5,969 nt of DNA from Minisyncoccota bacterium (GTDB lineage: Bacteria; Patescibacteriota; Microgenomatia; Levybacterales; UBA12049), in NCBI GenBank assembly GCA_025449795.1, contig JANWIQ010000016.1:1-5969 (forward strand). Reading direction: 5' to 3'. Positions 1 to 5,264 of this stretch are shown piece after piece. The translations under genes were made by a program, and so were the position numbers. The notes below the pieces were generated by a model. It searched no databases. It was not told the DNA's origin and saw only the letters and a list, made by a program, of their open reading frames with translations. Position 1 is the first letter of the stretch. Every line of letters begins with the position of its first letter.

Positions 1-251
1 ATTCCTTGAAGTTGAACACCGCGAACATCATCCCCCGGGGTATGTGGTAAAACAATTGTCCCTGCAACTTTTTCATTTTGTTCTATTTCTTGAGAATGGC
101 GTCGTTGGGGAGTAGAAATCCAATATAGGTTGAGGTCTTCATCAAAAGCAAAATATACATTACAGACCCATGGTTGGTTTTCTTTTGCTGTAGCAACTTG
201 CAGCAAACGTGCTTCTTGAAGATAATCCCTAATAAGTTTTTTAAGATCCAT
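1..251 (-). CDS. YhbP/UPF0306-like, pyridoxamine 5'-phosphate oxidase-fold protein (5' part, cut by window edge)
   Basis: Reading the minus strand from the ATG at 251 gives an uninterrupted frame of 83 codons to the window edge. It begins MDLKKLIRDYLQEARLLQVA and continues through WVCNVYFAFDEDLNLYWIST, RRHSQEI, KVAGTIVLP and DVRGVQLQG. This order (Trp-Cys-Asn strand, long beta-strand, Thr followed by Arg-His, then VAGT and RGVQ) is the pattern I recall for E. coli YhbP and related split-barrel, FMN-binding proteins of the pyridoxamine 5'-phosphate oxidase superfamily. The substrate is unknown; calling it an oxidase would go beyond the evidence. The start is supported by a TATAAT box on the minus strand at 264-259, 7 nt before the ATG, with no Shine-Dalgarno, as for most genes here. 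It diverges from the SurA_N gene. The C-terminal half lies outside the window. Confidence 0.8.
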   Translation of the reverse strand, partial: MDLKKLIRDYLQEARLLQVATAKENQPWVCNVYFAFDEDLNLYWISTPQRRHSQEIEQNEKVAGTIVLPHTPGDDVRGVQLQG

Positions 252-258
252 CCACAAA

Positions 259-264
259 ATTATA
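259..264 (-). promoter_or_regulatory. -10 box of the YhbP-like gene
   Basis: On the minus strand TATAAT occupies 264-259 and the ATG starts at 251, leaving 7 nt. Transcription would be expected to begin at or next to the start codon, giving a leaderless message. No good -35 box is seen 16-18 nt upstream (AAAATA at best). The 81-bp gap also holds the divergent promoter of the SurA_N gene. Confidence 0.5.
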
Positions 265-293
265 TCATATTCAATTTATCTTATTTTCCCCTA

Positions 294-322
294 TTGTATT
301 CCCTTTATAGGACTGTTATAAT
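294..322 (+). promoter_or_regulatory. sigma70-type promoter of the SurA_N gene
   Basis: TTGTAT (294-299), a 17-nt spacer and a perfect TATAAT (317-322) precede the ATG at 333 by 10 nt. The expected transcription start is about 329-330, so the leader would be only a few bases. The stretch between the -10 and the ATG is T-rich with no purine-rich ribosome binding site. This placement argues for the ATG at 333 and against the in-frame ATG at 174, which would put the promoter inside the coding region. Confidence 0.7.
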
Positions 323-332
323 TTTTTCTGTT

Positions 333-1073
333 ATGCCAAGAGCACATTCAGCAAGTTCAGTACGAGCAAAGAAAACCACCAAGAAGACAACGACTGCAAG
401 AAAAACTACACATGTAGCCAAAGCATCATCGGTGGCTCCAAGAGCGTCTGTACAAGAAAGAGCAAAATTAGCAACAGCACGTGTGCAAGAAAATATTAAA
501 AAACCAAAAGTATATATTCCTCTTATTGTTGTTGTGCTTCTTCTTCTCGCCTTTCTTTTTAAGAATCTTTTTGTTGTAGCGTTGGTAAATGGTCAGCCAA
601 TTTCCCGCATGCAATACCAGCAACAGTTGGAAGCACAAGCAGGAAAACAGGTAATGAGTTCTTTAGTAACCCAATCACTTCTTAATGAAGAGGCAGCAAG
701 ACGTCATATAACGGTAAGCCAATCAGACTTAGATACCCAAGTTAAAAATATCCAAAGCCAACTTGCCCTTCAAGGACAGACGCTCGATAGTGCACTTGCA
801 GCACAAGGATTATCAAAAGATAGCTTTATGCAACAACTTCGTCTTCAGGCATTGGTGCAAAAAATGCTTGCAGACAAAATTAAAGTAAGTGATGCAGAGA
901 TAAGTGATTATATTAGTAAAAATCAGAGCACACTTCCAACTGGTGAGTCAGATGCACAAGTTAAAGCACAGGTAAGACAACAACTACAACAGCAAAAACT
1001 TTCTTCACAAGCCCAGTCTCTTATCCAACAGTTACAGGCAAAAGCGCACATTACCTACTTTGTAAGTCTTTAG
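333..1073 (+). CDS. membrane-anchored SurA N-terminal-domain protein (foldase-like, no PPIase domain)
   Basis: 246 residues. Residues 1-59 form a basic, Lys/Thr/Ala-rich tail (for example RAKKTTKKTTTARKTT at 11-26). Residues about 60-82 form one hydrophobic segment (YIPLIVVVLLLLAFLF, then FVVALV). Residues 84-246 are a Gln-rich helical domain that opens with LVNGQPISRMQYQQQL, the typical SurA/PrsA-like N-terminal chaperone start, and closes with KAHITYF, like the C-terminal helix of that family. The parvulin PPIase domain normally inserted after VSDAEISDYI is absent: about 10 residues link the two halves. Topology inferred: short cytoplasmic tail, single membrane anchor, chaperone-like domain outside. 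The role is probably holding or folding exported proteins, without prolyl isomerase activity. The frame stays open upstream to an ATG at 174, but those 53 residues overlap the divergent gene and both promoters and look non-coding, so the start is placed at 333. The gene converges on the MBL hydrolase with a 2-nt gap. Confidence 0.82.
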   Translation: MPRAHSASSVRAKKTTKKTTTARKTTHVAKASSVAPRASVQERAKLATARVQENIKKPKVYIPLIVVVLLLLAFLFKNLFVVALVNGQPISRMQYQQQLEAQAGKQVMSSLVTQSLLNEEAARRHITVSQSDLDTQVKNIQSQLALQGQTLDSALAAQGLSKDSFMQQLRLQALVQKMLADKIKVSDAEISDYISKNQSTLPTGESDAQVKAQVRQQLQQQKLSSQAQSLIQQLQAKAHITYFVSL

Positions 1074-1075
1074 AA

Positions 1076-1699
1076 TTATACTTCTATTGTTTCCCCATTT
1101 TCTATAGATTTAAAGTCAATTCGTTTAGAAGCTAGATATCCTGCTATCCACTGATATGACATTTTTCTGGACTCATCTTTTAGCATAAAGTCATGGATTG
1201 GAATAACTACTTTTGGATGTAGCTCTTCTGCGATTTCTACAGCCCGCGCAGTGCTCCCCCATGGAGCCGCAACGGGGAGAGCGAGGATTTCGGCATTAGT
1301 AGAAAAAGTGTGGGAATCTCCGGGGTGTGCCAGTCTTCCAAAGACGGTTACCATAATATTATCTGACATTTTTGGTACTCCCCACATTTTTTCATGAGGG
1401 ACCATTGCTACTGTTACATTTTCATCTCCCTGTGTGGTTGCTTGTATGCCTTCTTTTTTGAGTTGCTCAACAACAGAAGCAGTACTAATGATTTTTATGC
1501 CAGGATTTTTTGCAACAAGCTGTTTAATTATTGGCAAAGAGAAATGGTCCATGTGGTCGTGCGTGACTAGAATGTAGTCTAATTTTGGCAATGATGCTAT
1601 TGGCAAAATTCCTTCACTCCAATTACCGGGATCTATGAGTGCTGTTTTTCCATTTTCCTCAACAAGAAGACATGAATGGCTATATTTCGTTATCTTCAC
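1076..1699 (-). CDS. UlaG-like metal-dependent hydrolase, metallo-beta-lactamase fold (COG2220)
   Basis: 207 residues from a GTG start at 1699. The N-terminus MKITKYSHSCLLVEENGKTA is the usual beginning of this family. Metal ligands are visible: T-H47-x-H49-x-D51-H52 (THDHMDH), H125 and D128 in AHPGDSH, and H169 in PIHDF. These match the two-metal site of UlaG-like hydrolases; the substrate cannot be read from sequence. An in-frame ATG at 1762 would add 21 residues, but the promoter TTGAAC-N17-TATACT (1734-1706) lies inside that extension, and the family starts at the MKI position, so GTG is preferred. The -10 ends 6 nt before the GTG, and there is no Shine-Dalgarno. It converges with the SurA_N gene (stop codons 2 nt apart, no terminator hairpin seen), and its promoter lies back to back with the tRNA-Pro gene. 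Confidence 0.9.
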   Translation of the reverse strand: MKITKYSHSCLLVEENGKTALIDPGNWSEGILPIASLPKLDYILVTHDHMDHFSLPIIKQLVAKNPGIKIISTASVVEQLKKEGIQATTQGDENVTVAMVPHEKMWGVPKMSDNIMVTVFGRLAHPGDSHTFSTNAEILALPVAAPWGSTARAVEIAEELHPKVVIPIHDFMLKDESRKMSYQWIAGYLASKRIDFKSIENGETIEV

Positions 1700-1705
1700 G
1701 AAATT

Positions 1706-1734
1706 AGTATAGAAGGATTTGAGTAAGAGTTCAA
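1706..1734 (-). promoter_or_regulatory. sigma70-type promoter of the MBL hydrolase
   Basis: On the minus strand TTGAAC (1734-1729), exactly 17 nt, then TATACT (1711-1706), followed by 6 nt and the GTG start codon. It is one of the best-formed promoters in the window. It predicts a leaderless transcript and decides the start codon of the gene. Confidence 0.75.
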
Positions 1735-1772
1735 GTTGGCCTAGTCTTCTGGTATAGTTCAAACCAACGTGA

Positions 1773-1778
1773 TAAAAT
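1773..1778 (+). promoter_or_regulatory. possible -10 box of tRNA-Pro
   Basis: TAAAAT lies 9 nt before the first base of the tRNA. No convincing -35 is found at 16-18 nt upstream (TGGTAT at best). It is offered because a tRNA promoter must lie in this short gap unless the tRNA is read from further upstream. Confidence 0.35.
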
Positions 1779-1787
1779 ACATTTACT

Positions 1788-1858
1788 CGGGGATTGGTTT
1801 AATGGTAGAATGCGCGGCTGGGGGTCGTGCGACCAGGGTTCGATTCCCTGATCCCCGA
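1788..1858 (+). tRNA. tRNA-Pro, anticodon GGG
   Basis: Full cloverleaf by eye. The acceptor stem CGGGGAT (1788-1794) pairs perfectly with ATCCCCG (1851-1857), with discriminator A1858. The D arm is GTTT/GAAT around a loop with the conserved GG. The anticodon stem CGCGG/TCGTG (two G-U pairs) holds loop CTGGGGG with anticodon GGG at 1820-1822. The variable loop has 4 nt. The T stem CAGGG/CCCTG holds loop TTCGATT. C1-G72 and A73 are typical bacterial proline identity features. The 3' CCA is not encoded (the next bases are CAC), so a CCA-adding enzyme is needed. It decodes CCC and CCU. It sits between the divergent MBL gene and recA. Confidence 0.95.
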
Positions 1859-1909
1859 CACTCCTCCTCAGATAGCCATTCGTAAATAATTTTGATATAC
1901 TTTGTACTA

Positions 1910-1940
1910 TTGTATTTTAGTGCATAGTTGCTATTATAAG
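1910..1940 (+). promoter_or_regulatory. probable recA promoter
   Basis: TTGTAT (1910-1915) is followed by overlapping -10 candidates: TATTAT (1932-1937, spacer 16) and TATAAG (1935-1940, spacer 19). TATAAG ends 8 nt before the recA ATG, TATTAT 11 nt. No Shine-Dalgarno is present (AAGTTT precedes the ATG). No LexA box of the CTGT-N8-ACAG or GAAC-N4-GTTC type is seen, so SOS control by a classical LexA is not supported. A second weak TATACT at 1896-1901 could give a longer leader. Confidence 0.55.
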
Positions 1941-1948
1941 TTAAGTTT

Positions 1949-3046
1949 ATGGCTAAAAATAGTACCCCAAAAGCAATGCCTCAAGCAGATGCAGACCAAC
2001 AACATAAAATGGACGCCGTCCGCATGGCAATGGATCAAATTGAAAAACAATACGGCCGCGGTTCCATTATGCGTTTTGGTGAGGCAGCGCAAAAATTAGA
2101 TATTTCTGTTATTTCTACAGGATCTCTTCCAGTGGATATTGCACTTGGTGCAGGAGGCTTACCTCGAGGAAGGATCATCGAAATTTATGGACCTGAGGCA
2201 TCTGGAAAAACCACTATTTGTCTTTCCGTAATAGCCCAAGCCCAAAAGCATGGTGGCGTTGCAGCATTTATTGACGCAGAGCATGCACTTGATCCATTGT
2301 GGGCAGAGCAAGTTGGGGTAAAGCTGGATGAGTTGCTTATTTCCCAGCCAGATACCGGTGAACAAGCGCTGGAAATTACAGAAAGTCTGGTACGAAGCGG
2401 TGGGATTGATGTATTGGTTATTGATTCTGTTGCTGCGCTTGTGCCACGTGCAGAAATTGAAGGAGAAATGGGAGATGCAATGGTAGGACTTCAGGCGCGT
2501 CTTATGTCCCAAGCGCTTCGAAAACTTACCGCAGTAATCTCCAAATCAAAGACCGTTGTTATTTTTACTAACCAATTAAGACAAAAAATTGGTGTGATGT
2601 TTGGTAATCCGGAGACAACTACCGGCGGACTTGCCCTTAAATTTTATTCATCTGTACGCATAGATGTGAGAAAAATCGAAACTCTTAAAGATGGGGACAA
2701 GCCAGTTGGCAGCAGGCATAGGGCAAAAATTGTCAAAAATAAAATTGCTACCCCTTTTCGAGTTGCAGAATTTGAAGTTTATGCCAATGGTATTTCACGA
2801 GAGGGAGGCATTTTAGATGTTGGTATAGAGCTGGGAGTTATTAGTAAATCTGGCGCTTTCCTTCGCTATGGCGAAACCATGCTTGGGCAAGGTCGTGCGG
2901 CAGCAGTGGACACGCTGAAAGAAAATAAAGATATGGAAAAGAAAATTGTAAATGAAATTTTGGCGCTGAGTAAAACTCGTACGCCAATGGCTGTTGGCAT
3001 GGAAGATACTGAAGAAAAAGAAGAAATAGAACCCGCTCTTGCCTAA
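1949..3046 (+). CDS. recA: RecA recombinase
   Basis: 365 residues, close to the usual 340-360. RecA polymerises on single-stranded DNA in the cytoplasm, drives homologous pairing and strand exchange with ATP, and stimulates LexA-type cleavage where such repressors exist. Visible motifs: QIEKQYGRGSIMR near 30-42, Walker A GPEASGKTT (81-89), catalytic Glu111 in FIDAEHALDP, Walker B VLVIDSVAAL (155-164), loop L1 PRAEIEGEMGD (about 166-176) and loop L2 GVMFGNPETTTGG. An acidic C-terminal tail follows (EDTEEKEEIEPALA). The N-terminus is about 10 residues longer than in E. coli RecA; ATG codons at residues 10 and 21 are alternatives, but the -10 box 8 nt before 1949 favours this one. It is the first gene of a recA-recX unit and overlaps recX by one base (TAATG). 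Confidence 0.98.
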   Translation: MAKNSTPKAMPQADADQQHKMDAVRMAMDQIEKQYGRGSIMRFGEAAQKLDISVISTGSLPVDIALGAGGLPRGRIIEIYGPEASGKTTICLSVIAQAQKHGGVAAFIDAEHALDPLWAEQVGVKLDELLISQPDTGEQALEITESLVRSGGIDVLVIDSVAALVPRAEIEGEMGDAMVGLQARLMSQALRKLTAVISKSKTVVIFTNQLRQKIGVMFGNPETTTGGLALKFYSSVRIDVRKIETLKDGDKPVGSRHRAKIVKNKIATPFRVAEFEVYANGISREGGILDVGIELGVISKSGAFLRYGETMLGQGRAAAVDTLKENKDMEKKIVNEILALSKTRTPMAVGMEDTEEKEEIEPALA

Positions 3047-3603
3047 TGGAGTTTAATAGCTACTATTTACTAGCCTTGAGATATCTCACCATCCGTCCTC
3101 GCTCGGAAAAAGAAATGCGAGACTATCTTTCTCGTCATTCTGGTAAACGAAGTGCATCCAGAATCAAGGATGGATCCTGGACAAGTCCTTCGACCATGAG
3201 CTCAGGGCAGAATGGGCAGGATGATAATATAAATCAAATGGTAGATCTTGTTATTCATAAATTAAAAGAACAAAAATTCCTTAATGACGAAGAATTTGCA
3301 AGAATGTGGGTCCGTTCTCGAACCGACTTTAAGCCAAAAGGATGGCGTCTTATTAAGCTTGAGCTAAAACAAAAAGGCATAAGTGAAGAGATTTTAGAAA
3401 GACTTGCACAAGGAATGAAGAGTAAAGAAGCAAGCAAAAGAGACGAATTAGCCTTGGCCAAAGAGATTCTTGAGAGAAAAAGGAAAAAATTTGAGCCTAT
3501 GGAAAGGCAGGAGCGTTTTATGAAGGCTGGAAGTCTTCTTGCTCGTCGAGGCTTCAATCTGGACGATATTAAAAAGGCAATTGAAGAAGTATTCGGGAAA
3601 TAG
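3046..3603 (+). CDS. recX: RecX, regulator of RecA, with a repeat-derived insertion
   Basis: 185 residues of small three-helix repeats. Repeat 1 is YYLLALRYLTIRPRSEKEMRDYLSRH (6-31). Repeat 2 is VDLVIHKLKEQKFLNDEEFARMWVRSR (66-92), with the family's FLNDEEFAR signature. Repeat 3 is GWRLIKLELKQKGISEEIL, followed by a basic C-terminal helix bundle. RecX binds RecA filaments and limits RecA activity. Between repeats 1 and 2 lie about 28 extra residues (about 33-60) rich in Ser, Gly and Gln, including TSPSTMSSGQNGQ. The DNA there matches a dispersed palindromic repeat also present after hup. The start ATG shares its A with the recA stop TAA, and no Shine-Dalgarno precedes it, so translation probably depends on re-initiation by ribosomes finishing recA. 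The last codons hold the -35 of rny. Confidence 0.93.
   Translation: MEFNSYYLLALRYLTIRPRSEKEMRDYLSRHSGKRSASRIKDGSWTSPSTMSSGQNGQDDNINQMVDLVIHKLKEQKFLNDEEFARMWVRSRTDFKPKGWRLIKLELKQKGISEEILERLAQGMKSKEASKRDELALAKEILERKRKKFEPMERQERFMKAGSLLARRGFNLDDIKKAIEEVFGK
3142..3225 (+). repeat. palindromic repeat inserted in frame within recX
   Basis: The extra recX segment contains CCTTCGACCATGAGCTCAGG (from 3187). This is the repeat core CCTTCGAC-(A/T-rich)-GCTCAGGG with a 3-base-longer centre than the copy at 5585-5605 read on its minus strand. It is bounded by inverted ends ATCCTG (3174-3179) and CAGGAT (3217-3222). A second hairpin, CATCC-N8-GGATG (3155-3172), lies just before it. The element reads through without stops as a Ser/Gly-rich linker. 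Exact element borders are uncertain. Confidence 0.6.
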
Positions 3604-3609
3604 TATAAT
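3581..3609 (+). promoter_or_regulatory. rny promoter inside the 3' end of recX
   Basis: TTGAAG (3581-3586), exactly 17 nt, and a perfect TATAAT (3604-3609), ending 8 nt before the rny ATG at 3618. The -35 lies within recX codons and the -10 directly follows the recX stop TAG. There is no Shine-Dalgarno. rny can therefore be expressed without recA-recX and is predicted to be leaderless from this promoter. Confidence 0.75.
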
Positions 3610-3617
3610 GAAATACA

Positions 3618-4859
3618 ATGGCAAATGATGCACTAGATGTAGAAAAAAAATTACTTGAAAAACAAGAAAAGCTTGAAGCGGAAAAAGAAAAATTAGATAA
3701 AGAAAAAGAAGAATATCGTGAAAAGCTCCAAAAAGTAGCTCACCTCTCACAAGAAGAAGCGAAGAAAGCACTCCTTGAAGAAACTGAAAAATCGGAAGCA
3801 GCTTCTGTGGCAAAATTCATTCGGCAGTCCGAAGAAGAGGCAAAGCGTACCGCAGATAAAAAGGCACAGGAAGTACTTGTAGAGGCAATGCGGCACGGAG
3901 CAATTAATTATGTTGCGGAATTTACCGTCTCTATTGTGCGGGTTTCGGATGAAGAAATGAAAGGCCGCATTATTGGAAAAGAAGGGAGAAATATTCGTGC
4001 TTTTGAGCAAGCAACAGGAGTTGATATTGATTTGGATGAAGAAGGAATTATCCGGTTATCTTCCTTTGATAGTGTAAGACGGGAAATTGCAAGACGGGCA
4101 CTGGAAGTACTTCTTAAAGATACGCGTATTCAGCCATTTAGAATTGAAGAAGTTGTGGCGCAGACAAAACAGGAAGTAGAGAAAGTTATGTTGCAGGAGG
4201 GAGAAAATCTTGCACACGAAGTGAGCGTATTTAATTTACCCGTTGATCTTCTGAAGATGCTGGGACGGTTTAAATTCCGCACTTCCTATGGACAGAATTT
4301 AGTTACCCATTCTCTGGAAGTTACCAAAATTGCGACGGCTCTTGCTTCTGAAGTTGGTGCAGATGTGAATGTGGCGAAATTGGGTGCGCTCTTCCATGAT
4401 ATTGGGAAAGTTGTAGAAGGTGAAGGAAGTCACGTGAAGTTGGGCGTAGAACTTTTAAAACGCTATAACATGCCGGAGGCAATTATTAATTGTGTTGCAG
4501 AGCACCATGAAGATAAGCCATTTTCTTCTGTAGAATCTGTGCTCGTGCATATCGCAGACCAGGTTTCAGGTGGCAGGCCGGGTGCACGCTATGAAGATGT
4601 AGAAAATTATGCAAAACGCTTAAAAGAAATGGAAGATATGGCAAAAAGTTATGAGGGCGTTGAAGATGCGTATGCATTTGAAGCAGGACGGGAGTTGCGA
4701 GTTATTATCAATCCCGGTATTTTGGATGATGCGCAGACCACAATAATTGCAAAGAAGTTACGCGATGATATTTCCCAAAGACTTGCAATTCCTGGGGAAG
4801 TAAAAGTTACTGCCATTCGAGAATTCCGCGCGGTAGTAGGAGAAACCCTCGCTGCGTAA
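3618..4859 (+). CDS. rny: Ribonuclease Y, short form without membrane anchor
   Basis: 413 residues against about 510-520 in B. subtilis. RNase Y is an endoribonuclease that starts mRNA decay. Domains: a charged Lys/Glu coiled coil (about 6-90); a KH RNA-binding domain with GRIIGKEGRNIRAFE (116-130); an HD phosphohydrolase domain with H231 (THSLEV), H260-D261 (FHDIGK), HH at 296-297 (EHHEDK) and D314 (HIADQVSGGRPGAR); and a C-terminal region ending VTAIREFRAV. All expected HD metal ligands are present, so it should be active. The N-terminal transmembrane helix that anchors RNase Y in Firmicutes is missing. In-frame stops lie immediately upstream (TGA at 3609, TAA at 3606), so no longer start is available. 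The protein is probably cytosolic, or is held at the membrane by a partner. It has its own promoter 14 nt after recX. A recA-rny neighbourhood also occurs in Bacillus. Confidence 0.95.
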   Translation: MANDALDVEKKLLEKQEKLEAEKEKLDKEKEEYREKLQKVAHLSQEEAKKALLEETEKSEAASVAKFIRQSEEEAKRTADKKAQEVLVEAMRHGAINYVAEFTVSIVRVSDEEMKGRIIGKEGRNIRAFEQATGVDIDLDEEGIIRLSSFDSVRREIARRALEVLLKDTRIQPFRIEEVVAQTKQEVEKVMLQEGENLAHEVSVFNLPVDLLKMLGRFKFRTSYGQNLVTHSLEVTKIATALASEVGADVNVAKLGALFHDIGKVVEGEGSHVKLGVELLKRYNMPEAIINCVAEHHEDKPFSSVESVLVHIADQVSGGRPGARYEDVENYAKRLKEMEDMAKSYEGVEDAYAFEAGRELRVIINPGILDDAQTTIIAKKLRDDISQRLAIPGEVKVTAIREFRAVVGETLAA

Positions 4860-4872
4860 AAATCCAATCCTC

Positions 4873-4899
4873 GTCATTGCGAGTAAAACGAAGCAATCT
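4873..4899 (+). repeat. dispersed palindromic repeat after rny
   Basis: GTCATTGCGAG, a short A-rich centre, then CGAAGCAATCT, with inverted arms ATTGC (4876-4880) and GCAAT (4893-4897). This form (GTCATTGCGAG...CGAAGCAATC) is a widely seen bacterial intergenic repeat. It begins 13 nt after the rny stop and is followed by CTTATTTTCTT, so it may also act as a weak terminator of rny; the 5-bp stem is short for that. Confidence 0.55.
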
Positions 4900-4926
4900 T
4901 ATTTTCTTCAGTCAGCAGTCTTTCGA

Positions 4927-5035
4927 TTTTTCAAGGAGAGGTTCGCTAGGGGCTCACTCAATGTACTTTGCTCACCGGTTTATTTGTCTGTATTGAATAG
5001 TCCTATCACGAGCAAAGTCCAAAGCTCTTGAAAAA
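4927..5035 (+). repeat. nested inverted repeat of unknown nature
   Basis: Outer arms TTTTTCAAG (4927-4935) and CTTGAAAAA (5027-5035) are perfect 9-bp complements. Inner arms ACTTTGCTC (4965-4973) and GAGCAAAGT (5010-5018) are also perfect 9-bp complements, nested in order. The centre is 36 nt. It could be a decayed miniature element, an RNA structure at the 3' end of the rny transcript, or a protein-binding region. No protein is encoded. Confidence 0.5.
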
Positions 5036-5099
5036 CAAAAGCCTCCTGCCTTCAGGACCAATGCATAAAAACTCTATTGATAATTGAGAATTGAAAATT

Positions 5100-5119
5100 A
5101 TTTGCATTGCAATGCAAAT
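5100..5119. promoter_or_regulatory. perfect 20-bp palindrome upstream of hup, possible operator
   Basis: ATTTGCATTGCAATGCAAAT is identical to its reverse complement. It ends 17 nt before the predicted -35 of hup. Its symmetry and position suit a dimeric regulator, but no regulator is identified. A role as a cruciform or hairpin is also possible. Confidence 0.45.
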
Positions 5120-5136
5120 TGATACACTTTGTTCCG

Positions 5137-5166
5137 TTGACAAAGTAATTCTTTAAATTGTATTGT
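5137..5166 (+). promoter_or_regulatory. probable hup promoter
   Basis: A consensus TTGACA (5137-5142), an 18-nt spacer and TATTGT (5161-5166); the -10 is imperfect. The -35 overlaps the right arm of an inverted repeat, ACTTTGT (5126-5132) and ACAAAGT (5140-5146). The -10 overlaps a second short one, ATTGT (5157-5161) and ACAAT (5171-5175). Both could be binding sites. Transcription from about 5173 would give a leader of about 135 nt. Confidence 0.5.
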
Positions 5167-5264
5167 ATAGACAATCTAAACGCATTATCCTAATAGGAGG
5201 CCTGCCGCTCTGTAGCCAATTTAGAACTCTAATTGTTAGATTTGAAATTAGTTAAGGATAAGAA

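Noticed and set aside
174..332. N-terminal extension of the SurA_N protein to an upstream ATG
   Set aside because: It overlaps the divergent YhbP-like gene and both promoters, and encodes an unlikely Cys/Phe-rich stretch before the natural basic tail.
1861..1948. LexA/SOS box before recA
   Set aside because: No CTGT-N8-ACAG or GAAC-N4-GTTC type palindrome is visible in the gap.
1902..2099. Small plus-strand open frame overlapping the recA start
   Set aside because: Lies over the recA promoter and coding start in another frame, with no ribosome binding site and no recognisable family.
2159..2512. Minus-strand open frame inside recA
   Set aside because: A shadow of the highly conserved RecA core; composition is Cys/His/Asn-rich and unlike any known protein.
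3142..3225. recX split into a pseudogene by the insertion
   Set aside because: The frame stays open and the downstream RecX helical repeats are intact, so it is treated as a functional gene with an added linker.
3255..4010. Minus-strand open frames opposite recX and the start of rny
   Set aside because: They mirror Lys/Glu-rich coding sequence, giving Phe/Leu/Ser-rich products that only resemble membrane proteins by complement bias.
1949..4859. Possible recoding of TGA as Gly or Trp, as in some Patescibacteria
   Set aside because: No in-frame TGA occurs in any gene here and all Trp codons are TGG. The absence of TGA as a stop is noted, but six genes are too few to conclude anything.
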